From assembly GCA_020650975.1 (NCBI GenBank), contig JAIPMN010019338.1, positions 1 to 22,373 on the forward strand: a DNA stretch of 22,373 bases. Direction: 5' to 3'. Below, in pieces: positions 1 to 10,794 of the stretch (positions are counted from its first letter, which is position 1; each line of letters begins with the position of its first letter). Position numbers and translations under genes: made by a program. Under the pieces are notes generated by a model. It saw nothing but the letters and a program-made list of their open reading frames with translations. It was not told where the DNA came from and made no database searches. The stretch comes from Apostichopus californicus. Taxonomy: Eukaryota; Echinodermata; Holothuroidea; Aspidochirotida; Stichopodidae.

Positions 1-79
1 ATATATACATATATACATATATACATATATACATATATACATATATACATATATACATATATACATATATACATATATA
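1..79. repeat. Microsatellite, 8-bp unit ATATATAC
   Basis: The first 79 bases are an almost perfect array of the octamer ATATATAC, about nine to ten copies. It runs off the left window edge, so its true length is unknown. It abuts the left end of copy A of the long duplicated segment. The matching end of copy B at 17173 also follows an AT-rich tail, so this may be the expanded tail of an adjoining element. Purine-pyrimidine alternation makes it prone to slippage. Confidence 0.95.
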
Positions 80-1719
80 GCTGATACTGGCATTGCAAAA
101 AACGACATGGTTTTTGCAATATTTAATGTCAATGCATATGTCAGAGTATCATGATCGTCCAAGCTTTTAATTATGTAGGTATCGTATTACTGATATCTTC
201 ATTTTATTTTACTTCTGCTGACCTCATATGACCTTTAACCAAGTATGCAGTTCAACCACGACTTATTGTTTTTATTTAACATCTTTACAATTCTGTGATT
301 TCTCTTCACACACCCTTGACGATATTATGTACAGTCAAAGGTAAAGTTATAAGTACAACGCACAGTGTAAGGAAAACAACGTGATAAGTATATATACGTT
401 TACATGGTACCATGTTTGTTTTCGTAATGTTAAATCTGCAAAAATGTTAACAACATTAAATAACGACACTTTATTACCTATAATTCAGTACATAGACAGC
501 TTTATAAGTATTTGAAAGAAGGTTCGACTGAAGACCGACATGTTATGAAAACAGTCAAAGTAAGTTACATTCAATCAACGATATTTCGAGTTGGGAACAA
601 GATATTAAAATGTGGTTCCCAACTAACAGTATGGAATATATGTTATCCTTCATCATATTTTATGCTACCAGGATATCCCTTTAACTAATAAATATTAAAC
701 TAAATTTGACATACCTCTCGTTGGATTGTCTCGGTTCCTACCAAGATAGTTTCAGTTTGAGATCTGCTGGAAATAAGGTATTACTTTAGTCTTACAAAGG
801 TTGTGCGTTGTTGGTTGGTAACTACTGGTGTGTGTCGGTCGCTACTAATAACTATGTATAATATGCACAAACTACGTCGATAGTAAGGTGATAGTCTCAG
901 TCGTACGATCTTAATCATTCATCACTAGGGGATTTTAACAATTTCGGCAATTACTTTATATATTATGACTGCTGAAATGTAATTTCTTTTGACAGGAAAG
1001 GAAATGTCATGTTGATTTAATTGTGAAAGAAATCGAAATTCTAGTGACTTAGCTCTTACAATTAATAAAATACATTATTATTTACGAGCTTTAACCTACT
1101 CGTTACCTGTTGCTCAATAAGTTTGAAATGGATAGTTCGGATTACAACAGTGTAAGATAAGTAATCATTGACCCTTGACGCTTTCGTAAGCGCTTCTGCA
1201 TGACATAAATCTGGTTTTATGGAAACCCTGTACATGTGCTGGTAACACGAAAACAAATATTATATGGCACTTATTCGACGAATAATCGTATAATAAGTTA
1301 GCAATCCATTGTATACATGTTGTTAAATATGTATCCGTTTATGTTCTACAATTTATACGAACATATGAATATGGCAGAGCCCATATAGTGTCATTTACGT
1401 CCATGTCAATTTAAATAAACTTTCTTACTTTTAAATGAGGTAAACATTTGACTTGGTCCCTCACACAAAGGACGCTGGCCATGCGCCTGATATTTCTAGA
1501 CCCGGATTGTTTTGCAAGTCCAACTGAATAAGTACAAATACGCTTGTAATGCCCATTGTTATGCGTACCAGTACGGGTACAAGCTTCTTTTCACGGGTAC
1601 ATGTACTTCATACTGAAATACTGTAGATCCTAGAGTTCAAGTACGAGTGTCACGGGTAAGGTAAAACTATTCGACTGGACAACGTAAATACTCGGATGGC
1701 GTGTGTCTTTTCTACGAGC

Positions 1720-1725
1720 TTTATT
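1720..1725 (-). promoter_or_regulatory. Polyadenylation signal of the solo LTR
   Basis: AATAAA on the minus strand (TTTATT on plus), within AAATAAAGCTC. It lies about 72 bp before the 3' end of the LTR at 1648, the usual place for the R/U5 polyadenylation signal of an LTR. Confidence 0.55.
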
Positions 1726-1950
1726 TAGCCCTCGTAACCAGGGGCAAAAACCCTGAAACAAAACGTAAAATGTACGCATTGTATTAACAACTATTTCACA
1801 CAAATAAGACGTTACATCGGCAATAGGAAACATATCAAACATGCATTGATCTCGCTGTATGATCCCATATATTTTACACATTCTTAACACTTATCACCTA
1901 TTTACAATATGCCCTCCCTGTACAGACATTCAATACTAACAAGCTTCTCA

Positions 1951-1965
1951 TAAATATATTTTATA
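1951..1965 (-). promoter_or_regulatory. Possible TATA element of the solo LTR
   Basis: TATAAAATATATTTA on the minus strand, about 225 bp upstream of the LTR AATAAA. The position suits a U3 promoter, but AT-rich matches are common in this DNA and the call rests on context alone. Confidence 0.35.
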
Positions 1966-3826
1966 TGTACTTTCCAATCTTTAACATATTCCGGCCTCGC
2001 TACACTCAAATAAGAAACAAGAATACGACCAACTAGCTGCGTTCCCTTTTACTGCAAAGTAAGGTTTGACTTAGTACACATAAGAAAATGAGACACTTAC
2101 GGAATTCGGTCAGTTTCCGGCTTTTTTACACGTATCGGTACGTCCTTTAAGATATCTGACAAGATATATATTACCACGAATTCATCAGCGGGGAACTGAA
2201 GTTGCCCCTACATATACTATAGTAAAATAGCGAAGTACTGCGGGCTATAACGTCGCCCAACGGACATCGTGTCCAACTGCAACAAGTAACTGCTGTGGTG
2301 CACCCAGCACCCTTGCACCAAGCACGAATACCACGCCCTGGCCTGCTTACCCGGCCTATTCATACCGACCCTTTACCTGCATTTTATGCAAATTAATCTA
2401 AACAAAGACTTGCACAAATTCCATTGATGCCCGTCGAGCAATCAGTGAATTAAACAAAGCATATACTAGAATGTCGTATGTTACTAATTTGAACTTCGTG
2501 AGCAAAACAGACGACAAATGAATATTCATCAGTAAATTAATCCAGCTGCACGATAGTCGTTAGACTTGCGTCAAGCATACTCGTTACAACGAGTACACAT
2601 TTAAGAGGACGAATAAGTAAATACGCTATAGTAGGAGTACCATTGCGAACATACTACACGTTTGGCTTATTCGGTCGTTTAATAAAGAAATATATGCATT
2701 ACACATGGATGCCTTGGTCATGGACGCAGGGACACAAATAACTCCCAGTTTAGTAAAAAAAATATCTTAATGAAAGAAAGTTTAAGATTTTGATCAATGA
2801 CAAAGTTCTTTAACATACAGAAAATATGTTGTACCTACAGAATAGTTGTTATGTACATAAGTTGTGGTTTTCAACATGATGTAAGCATTATTAGAAAATG
2901 AATCTCATTTTTTTTTTAAATTAAACATAGATTAGCGTTTCAGACCGATGAGGTATTATTCATCTGTCTATACAGCCGACAGGGGGTTGTTAATTAAGGC
3001 ATTGAACGTGCGACTTGGTCAGGAAACGAATGTCTGAAGGACGTTTACTGCGAGTATGATATGTGTGTCTCTGTGTTCGTTTGTGGCAAGGTACCAGTTA
3101 CCGGGGGATACCTATTGTAAATAACGACAGAAGACCTGTGTATTGATGTGCATATAGAAAAGCAACACATATATTATGGATAAAATAACATCAAAATTCT
3201 ACTGTGAAGGTGTCCTTTTACATTATTATCTCTTCCATTTTGTCAGAGACACTACGGTATAATACGTATACTACGATATTGTGAAAAAAAACATTTCTGG
3301 AATTTACGTTCTTTCATCTGTATTCTCTCTTTCATTTGCTGTATATGAATAATATAAGTCAGTGCTTGTATGCACATAGGTGTATATGCCATACATCTTA
3401 CAAACAACATGTATTGTATGCTCATAGCCCTTTATATTAGATTCTCCAATTCAAGAATAAACATGGTGGCTGGATACCGAACTACTGCGTGTTGTGTTCG
3501 CTTACCGTAAACAGTCTGCTGTTTAATTAGCCTTCAGTTTTTGTTTTTAATGACCTGTGACACTTAGTTAAGTATAGTTACTTGGGTTTCTTCCACACGC
3601 CCTAACTTTACTTTTAATGCTTGGAACACATGTTAACCTTACTTATAATACATACGCTACATTCCATTGGGTTCGTGTTTCCGTTATCCAAGTTTCGTTT
3701 GGCCGGTCTATTTAAATTCGTTTTGTGGAATGGGTACACTAACATCAATTTAATTCCGCGAGTTCATGAGTCTTGAATAAATATACGCAAAACATGACAG
3801 CAATTGATACAATATGCACAGTGCGC

Positions 3827-3942
3827 GGCTAGATTAGGACTTTACCAGTCTAAAATTTGAAAAATGATACGCAAATAATCGACTAGGTTAGGACAGCTAG
3901 TTAGTCTGAATTTGGAATTTGGAAAACGATTGGCGAATAATC
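3827..3942 (+). repeat. Diverged tandem duplication, two units of about 55-62 bp
   Basis: Unit 1 (3827-3880) and unit 2 (3881-3942) share CTAGRTTAGGAC, then AGTCTRAATTT-like sequence, and each ends in AATAATC. The matching end of copy B (about 22325-22373) shows one such unit before the window stops. Confidence 0.6.
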
Positions 3943-3957
3943 AATATACACAACTTT

Positions 3958-4606
3958 TCATTTGAATTAGACCTTTATGTATCTCCATTTTGGGTAAATC
4001 ATAAATAGAGGGAACTATTGAATCGCAGCCGGGGTATATCATTTTGCACGCTTCTGCCATGTGGCACACGTAGTATACGCAACAAAGCTCACAGTGACAC
4101 ACATGTAAAAGCCTCCATTCCAGGGCCCGATTATCACGATTATTATATGATATATACTGTCAGTTTTATTGAAACTGTCATGTCTATTGTGTAAATAGCC
4201 AATAGCATGTTATATAATACCTTACACAGAGCAGGGAATTGTCCATAACAACTCTCTGCCCACCTCTACCTATACAAAAAGTAATAACTAAAATATGAAT
4301 CTACGAATGGCTGCGTCATTCGACTACACTATTTTGTAGTTTTAGATACATATACCTCCAAAAGTAAGAACTTTGAACTATTCCATGAATAGACCAAGTC
4401 AGGTTATTCTAGTCAGGAGTCATTATGTAGCCTGGGAAACATTTGGTTGGACTATCCGCAAAAACAACCGCCTACCAACGAAATAATTAGCTATTGATTG
4501 GTATTGAGTGACTTGAGATGACTTGAGCTGAATTACTTAAGTTGACCTAATTTACCATCGAAGATAGACAATTTTCCTGAAAATATACCCTCGATGGAAT
4601 GAAACT
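3958..4606. other. No recognisable feature
   Basis: About 650 bp of AT-rich sequence with no frame of note, no repeat that I could match elsewhere in the window, and no RNA gene. Confidence 0.6.
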
Positions 4607-4685
4607 GGAGTGTTAGCTCGGAGTGTTGGCTCAGTGGTTAACGCCGGTGCTTTTCAATCATTAGGTCACCAGTTCTTGTCACTCC
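4607..4685 (+). mobile_element. tRNA-derived SINE head or tRNA pseudogene
   Basis: The stretch has an A-box-like TGGCTCAGTGG (4627-4637) and a degenerate B box GTTCTTGTC (4672-4680). GGAGTG (4620-4625) can pair with CACTCC (4680-4685) as an acceptor stem. These are RNA polymerase III internal promoter elements as found in tRNA-derived SINEs. The B box has lost the central CGA and no clean anticodon arm folds, so this is not a functional tRNA. The first 13 bases, GGAGTGTTAGCTC (4607-4619), are repeated almost exactly at 4620-4632. The 3' body beyond 4690 has no recognised LINE-like tail, so the full SINE extent is unknown. Confidence 0.55.
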
Positions 4686-5546
4686 AAGATTAATGTATGT
4701 CTTCCACTTACAGAGTTGTTGACAGCTGACAATTCATAATCATATACGTTAAATATGAATCCAATAGGCTGAATTCGATCAGCTTGTGGCTCTGATAAGC
4801 CAATGGTGGCTTCTTTGCGAGTTCCTGTTTGTACGAGGATCTAAAATACATATACATGCAAAATAGATTGAAGATTTGTTAATACATGACAGTGCACTGT
4901 AGTAAATGAAACGTGAACACTGTGGTAGCTGGTATTGCTTTACGAGCAAAGTTAGAAAAAATAAAATGGTTAGGCAACACGCATTTCAGTCATTGATCAT
5001 GTGGTATTAAATATTCGTATTTATCAGTTATATTACGTGATTAATTAACATGATGCCACTAGGTTCGTCATAACATTATAACCTTCAATAGTTGTTAAGC
5101 AGTATTCGATGCTACCACCATGTTCGTTCTACTTCATGAAATTTGTGTGATAACCCATATGCATTCTAATGAAGTATCAGTCATTACCCACATATGTTTC
5201 AGAGCTGTGAAAATAATTATATACACATTATAAAACAAGTTGTTGATGTCATATTTTACAGGATACTTTAAATACATGGCTAACACTTAGAGGGTAGTAA
5301 TTATCGGTAGAGAAGTGGTAACAACATGCAAAGGCTTTGTGTTTTGACTAAACACTATTGTTAGTCAGTTCCATTTGTTTACTTTCTGTATTATATATTA
5401 CTTCACCGTCTGACCTGAAATTTTGCTGTAGGTATGTTATTATAGCTGTAGAGAGTGCCTATTTACTTAGTCCATTGATAAATAACTGTCATTATGCCTG
5501 TTCCCATGCCTTTATTGTCTTATTTGATAATGCAAGAGTTAAATGC

Positions 5547-5588
5547 GGGGGGGGGGGGGGGGGNGGTTGGTGTCGAGAGAGGGGGGGG
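5547..5588 (+). repeat. Poly-G / G-rich tract with one unresolved base
   Basis: About 17 consecutive G residues from 5547 are followed by N at 5564, then GGTTGG and a second run of G near 5581. The N inside a homopolymer marks an uncertain length, so the local sequence and any frame through it are unreliable. The tract is rich enough in G runs for quadruplex formation. Confidence 0.85.
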
Positions 5589-6857
5589 GAGTCATCAAGA
5601 AAAGGTAAATGTGAAATACATTAGGTCAAAGTATGAAACAAATTAAATTTTCCGCATGGTATTGTAATAAATCTAAATTATTCATTTGGGGGATTAATCA
5701 GGAGAATAAATTGTTGGACACACAGAAAATAAGTTAATATAGGCTTCACATCATGCAGTTGTGGCAAACGAATTGTATGTTAGTCGTTTCATAACTGTAT
5801 ACTATTCTGTTACTTCGAACAATCTTAACAATACCGTTTTACTTGATCGTGTAGCAACGCTTCAGCGTAAGACAATGCACATTCTAAGTGTAAACACACT
5901 TCTTTGTAGAAAAACGATTTCGAGCGAATGCATCTCCATTGTCTTGCTTTCTTTCATGTTCTCAGTACTACGGATGTCTATGAATTACGATCATTGATTA
6001 AGCAGGAAACGGTTCGGTAGCCAACCATAATAAAACGTAAACGGTTTTGACAACGGCTTTCTTGTTACTGATTACACACATATTTACAGTCTGCAATTTT
6101 AAAACGTTCAACGGTTAGCGTTACACCTTACCGTTGTCCCATGTATTATGTTTGCTACCACTCTCTTGAAGATCAAAACATTTTGAAAACCAGCTTATAC
6201 AAAAAGAGAAAAGTTAAGAGTTCAAGTTCGTATACTAATTAAGCTCGAAGCAGTAACAAATACCTTGTATTTACTGAAGATCAATTGAAGATAAATCATT
6301 TACTGTGTGACAATGAGTGATATGTGACTGGGAATGTAGTAAGAAATTGCCACATTATCTTCGTACTCGCTAGTACATGAATACATTGCAACAATGGCAT
6401 TTGATAACACTAGTACGCGTCTAGAAGTATGACATTCTCGTTGTACAGCGTAGATTTAACACACATATTCCGAAATACAACTTACAAACCAATTACAATA
6501 CCGCCTTAACATTTTTTCTCAATCTAACTGGAATTTATCAATTCAAATCTGCTAAACTGCGACAGCAGACAGGGGTATACGATGTATGACAAGGTTTGTC
6601 TAACTAACGTACCCTAAAGTTAAAGATACCACATATTGATTATGCTGAACATATTTGGTTCACTCGCATGCTATGTGGAAAGTGTGTTGCTCCACGCAAT
6701 GAAAGCAAAACGCCAAGTTCAGCATGTTGTAGTGTTTTGTAGGTTAACGTTGAAAAACGTAATTTAGAGTGTTCGTTGAAATACTTTTTAAAAAAAGTCA
6801 CCCAGGAAAGAACATGGGCACGAAAACCAAACTACCGAACGACTGATCCGCTCTCAA

Positions 6858-6885
6858 CCCCAGTCCTCTTGCATCGAGACTGGGG
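6858..6885 (+). repeat. Perfect 8-bp inverted repeat (hairpin)
   Basis: CCCCAGTC at 6858-6865 and GACTGGGG at 6878-6885 form an 8-bp stem with a 12-base loop. It is unusually GC-rich for the neighbourhood. No T-run, coding context or RNA family is apparent. Confidence 0.5.
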
Positions 6886-8689
6886 CTGTGTGGTCATCGT
6901 CTGGTATGTGCATTGGAATAGTGAGATGTCCATCTTCTTAGCAATAATGTTGAGTTAGTTGTGTAGCCTTAGTTCCACATCTAACAGCGGTATTGTGATG
7001 CCTTACAAAGTCGTTATTGCATTAACTAGAACCTGTACTCAGTTGCTTGGAAAAAGGTATGTTGCTCTAGTGCATGAATGTATGGATGCATAGAGAAAGG
7101 CTGTGTAGCATTGTGTGTGAATATAACTTCAATCAGTATACTGTCTATTTTGCTCAGGGGTTGAACTGAAAGTAATAGCAAGGTTATGTTTAAAGGGATT
7201 TCTCATTCAGGCAATGTGGTGGCGTGTTATTTGAATGTCTCGATGTAAATGGTGTTAAATATGTTGACATGAGGAAATCGGTAACAGTTTTAGATTGTTT
7301 TTTTTTTTTGTAAAATCGATAGGCCGTAAGAAAATGAAAATCAAGTTAACGTACAATGATACCGACATGGAGAATAAGACCTATCGTCATTAACATGTAT
7401 CATGTGAAATGTTTGTTTCTCTTGGAAGTTCATTTTGTAGTGTTTTTACTTATATCTACACGTAGTTTCTATTTTCCAGCATGACTCCATTACCCAACAC
7501 CAGACACATATTGGTATGTAGGTACAACCAATAACTGTTTGAATTTGTTCAAAATCCCGTGTATTTAATATGTGTTAATCAGCGGTGTACCGTGTGTTTA
7601 TTGCATGATAAAGCACCAAATGGGGCATAACTCATACGATGCATAAGGCCGTATACGGGATGCATCCAGCGATATGGTTATACTGCAGTGGGTTTGTTCA
7701 CACGAAACCCTAAATCAACATTAACCAGCAACTAACCAGCAATTGTCTCGATATGGTACCGCCTTAAAATGTTCTTGCCACAACACGATCCAACTGAAGG
7801 TGGCGCTGCGCTTGCATAGTGTCATGACGAGCATGGCCCACTCACTCAAACTTTCTTGAATAAGGCCCTGTTATATACGCACATCAATGGCAGCACTATG
7901 TAACATTTGGACGATACATAATGTTTTCAATGTTCCTTAAATGGCCCATAGAGAATGTACCCAGTCTATGGCCCAGGAAGACTTTTGTTTTATTAATGTT
8001 TATGTTTCTGATAAAGTAAAATTCCAAAACAAAAAAAAACCCACCAGTGCTTTTTAAATGTTTGCATGATACCATATGTGTGCATATTGTAGACATCTGT
8101 ATAACAACTAAACAACGTCTAACAGTTTAAAGGGACATTTCTGAAAAGAAATTATGAAAAGTATTTTTAAGATTTGACTTGGTGAACCAGGGAGCTGCCA
8201 TTTAGCAGTGTGTTATGGCCAGGCATTTACCATTAAACATGTATACATGGTTACAGGTCAGTCGAGGAGGTCAACAATTGATGTATTTAGAACATTAACT
8301 CAAGAATACTGCTGATGTAGCTTGTTTATGTGTTATATGAAAAGAAGAACCCTGTTGTTTTTGGTAGCGACCATTGTTCATTTGATGTAACAAGAGGTGA
8401 AAGTGTGAAAGCCAAGCTTGAAAATATTAGGGCAGACATAGATGGATATATATTGATATATGTATACGTGGGGTCAGCAGGGGTAACATTAGGTTGGTAT
8501 TGTTAAGTCTTAAGTAGTAAATTCACTAAGATCTACTAAAACACCACCATGGTGTTCTTTTGTTTGAAACTTTCTCTGTCTGTCACACAGTAGTACTTGA
8601 TAAGTCAACATTTTATGGAATAATACAGTAAATAAGAAGTTGTTGTGTTGGTCATAAGGCAATGGGTATACTACAAGTGTATGATGTGT

Positions 8690-9318
8690 ATGTGCGCACT
8701 TGTAGCAAGCTATCAATTACCGGGAGTTACCCATTGTGAAATTACGACAAAAGACCTGTATTGATGTTCAGATATAAAGCAACACATCTATTATATATAT
8801 ATCATAACATCGAAATTATACTGTGGAGGTGACCTTTTCCGTTATTATTTATTTCATTTTGTCAGAGACACCACGGTATAATTCGTATACTACGATATTG
8901 TGACAAAGAATTTCTGGAATGTACGTTCTTTCATCTGTATTCTTTTTTCATTTGATGTATATGAATAATAGGAGTCAGAGCTTGTATGTACATAGCTGTA
9001 TATGCCATATGCCTTACATACAGCCGGTATTGTAGGCTCATAGCCCTTTACATTAGTTTCTCCAACACAAGAATAAACATGGCGGCTTATATACTGAACT
9101 ACTGTGTGTTGTGTTCGGTTACCGTTAACAGTCTGCTGCTTAATTAGTCATCAGTTTTAAGTAGGTATCGTATCAAAAAGGGTTTTATAGAATCTCTTTC
9201 CCAAGTTATATTTGTTTAATTTTTCCACGGGCTTTTTAAGCTTTATTGGCTTTAAGTATAAACTATATATTTACCCACTATACATGTTATAACTACGTCT
9301 GAGTTAGTGACGTATTCA
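8690..9318 (+). repeat. Partial copy C of the long duplicated segment
   Basis: From about 8690 this matches 3090-3540 of copy A and 19495-19957 of copy B, more diverged than A and B are from each other. It shares phrases such as AGAGACACCACGGTATAAT, TACTACGATATTGTGACAAA and GTACGTTCTTTCATCTGTAT. It continues through sequence found only in copy B: 9159-9235 matches 19958-20038, and 9239-9305 matches 20419-20485. It therefore lacks a 380-bp block of B and supports the B arrangement as older than A. Both ends fade without target duplications that I can see. No coding potential. Confidence 0.8.
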
Positions 9319-9984
9319 ACAACGAAAAATACTCTATTTTAATTAATATTTTTGATAAATATTTCCAGTACCTTAAAACTCTAAGTTGGCTTGGTATATA
9401 GCAACCAAATAATATTTACATGCGGAAAAAAATAATTAAATCGTTAAGCATTTCGTTGTCAGTGTTGACAGTGTCTGGATTTTGTTGACTTAATCTACCA
9501 TTTTCAGAAAGAATGCCCACGCTTACAAAACGTGTTATATTTTATCATTTAATTGTATCAACATACATGTTGGTTTCAGTGTGGCCATTACAATAATCCA
9601 ACGTCACACCACAATGATGTATTGTTGATTATGCTATGGAGTATTCGAAGTTATCTCGAGGTAAATATTACGTTTATGCTGGTAGTTGATAACAAGTTTT
9701 TCTTATCACAGAAGAAATATCAAAATCAATTCCACTAAAATGTCCCTTTTGCTAGTGTAGTGGCTAACAAGGAAAAGCAATATAAGATGATACATATGTT
9801 ATGATCAGTATACTGCATGCAAATAGACGCATGCGTCATCCATCTTTAAATATAAAAACAGAACATTAGACAGTCTGTCGCTTTATATCACCAATGTACA
9901 TGATGTTTATCGAGAATTGAAACTAGAAATACCTGTAAAATGGTAAATCTATGATAGATTTTGATGGTCATTGCAGCTATTTTC
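9319..9984. other. No recognisable feature
   Basis: AT-rich sequence between copy C and the 9985 tandem duplication. The only frame of note (9553-9738, plus) has no family resemblance and is probably chance. Confidence 0.55.
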
Positions 9985-10286
9985 ATGATTCCAAATGCCT
10001 ATTAGAGTAATAAGGATAATTTTTATCTTTTTTTTTTTAGGGGGGGTGGTAAAAATACAGTTAACTGTAATATTTTGTATGGATTTCCTTCGTTGCAATT
10101 TCAGTAGTTACAATATTCAAAGCAGCATGATTTATAATGCCTATTAGAATAATACGGATAATGTTTATCCTTTTTTTTTTGGGGGGGGGGGGGGTGGGGG
10201 TGGGGTAAACAAATTAAGATTACTGTAATATTTTGTATGGATTACCCTCGTTGTAATTTTAGTAGTTACAATATTCAAAGCAGCGT
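9985..10286 (+). repeat. Tandem duplication, two units of about 140-150 bp, with T/G tracts
   Basis: Unit 1 (about 9996-10131) and unit 2 (about 10138-10286) both run GCCTATTAGARTAAT, GGATAAT, a T tract, a G tract, ACTGTAATATTTTGTATGGAT, then AGTAGTTACAATATTCAAAG and CAGC. The units differ most in the homopolymers. Unit 2 has ten T (10171-10180), then 14 G (10181-10194) and further G runs to 10205. Unit 1 has a T tract followed by seven G. The minus-strand frame through it translates the tracts as proline and lysine runs and is not a gene. Confidence 0.85.
10181..10205 (+). promoter_or_regulatory. Candidate G-quadruplex tract
   Basis: Fourteen G, then T, five G, T and four G make a run able to form a G-quadruplex on the plus strand. 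It probably expanded from the shorter tract in the neighbouring duplicate unit. Function is unknown, and the length may be affected by sequencing error. Confidence 0.45.
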
Positions 10287-10794
10287 ATTGCCTTTGGCCG
10301 CCGGAAGCTTTACAGAACCAACATAGTATTATTAAACTAAGGTTTCGGTCGTTCAACCAGTCTATATTATTTCACTAAATGTAATATCAGCGAATAATCC
10401 ATTGTCTGCTCGGTTCGGAAGATTTCATCGACCTCACAAGTTTCCAAATTAGTTACAATTACAAGATGTAAGATGCAAAATGAACAATTAGCTGCTCTCA
10501 CGTTACTTGCAATAAAAAATTGCTAGTTGAGTTAAAATACTACATAAATATGAGATTTAAATATCAAATTACATTGGAATTTATGTTTGAATCAATAAAT
10601 AATCTGCTTAAAAACATGGATTGGGATCGATAGAACTTATTTTATTCATTAGTGATTCTTTAGTGGCTTGGCATCGGAAATGATCCACGTACGACTGTGT
10701 ACATGTAGTAGTATTTGACCGTTTGTTGATTTATGAAGAGGCAAATTAGTGACACTGAATTAATTTTTATGACCGAAAACTGCTATTACCTTTA
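10287..10794. other. No recognisable feature
   Basis: About 500 bp of AT-rich DNA with no frame, RNA gene or repeat that I could match elsewhere in the window. Confidence 0.55.

Larger units (their letters stand above)
1648..2588 (-). mobile_element. Solo LTR with 5-bp target duplication
   Basis: A 941-bp block interrupts copy A and is absent from the same place in copy B (18989-18994 reads straight through). It is flanked by ACGAG at 1643-1647 and 2589-2593. Read on the minus strand it starts TGTAACGAGTATG and ends TTACCCGTGACA, that is TG...CA termini with a short imperfect inverted repeat. It has an AT-rich TATA-like stretch (1965-1951), and an AATAAA signal (1725-1720) about 75 bp before its end. 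This order and the 5-bp duplication are classic for the long terminal repeat of an LTR retrotransposon left after recombination between two LTRs. No gag-pol sequence, primer-binding site or second LTR is present, so the family (Ty3, Bel or other) cannot be named. A TIR DNA transposon is the less likely alternative. Confidence 0.72.
76..3957 (+). repeat. Long duplicated segment, copy A
   Basis: From TATAGCTGATACTGG at 76 this stretch aligns collinearly with 17173 onward, by eye at roughly nine bases in ten, with small indels. The alignment covers 76-1647 with 17173-18993, 2594-3540 with 18994-19957, and 3541-3957 with about 22021-22373. Copy A carries a solo LTR (1648-2588) that copy B lacks. 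Copy B carries a short retrotransposon and a 2-kb block (19958-22014) that copy A lacks. No conserved long reading frame is seen: the longest frame shared with B is 64 codons (1256-1062, minus) and changes amino acids freely. It may be an old segmental duplication or a large non-autonomous mobile element. No terminal repeats were found. Confidence 0.85.
4690..8689. other. Gene-free stretch
   Basis: Four kilobases with only short, low-complexity or chance reading frames (for example about 5358-5624, 5761-5997, 6776-6958, 7896-8096 and 8510-8716). None has recognisable domains, splice sites of quality or a related copy. The stretch contains a G-tract with an N near 5564 and a hairpin at 6858-6885. 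Introns of an unseen gene, or intergenic DNA, are both possible. Confidence 0.55.

Noticed and set aside
1..79. CRISPR-like regular repeat
   Set aside because: The units are contiguous octamers with no spacers, so this is a microsatellite.
1630..1890. Minus-strand 86-codon frame
   Set aside because: It lies mostly inside the solo LTR and runs out past its end, with no family resemblance.
1648..2588. Reading the 941-bp insert as a TIR DNA transposon
   Set aside because: The terminal inverted match is short and imperfect, while TG...CA ends, a TATA-like stretch and AATAAA in the right order favour an LTR. It is kept as the alternative.
8129..9750. Inverted AAAGGGACATTT / AAATGTCCCTTT pair as transposon ends
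   Set aside because: Only about 12 bases match, no flanking duplication was found, and unrelated repeat copy C lies between. Chance is more likely.
10165..10356. Minus-strand frame ending in a proline run
   Set aside because: The proline and lysine runs are translations of the G and T tracts.
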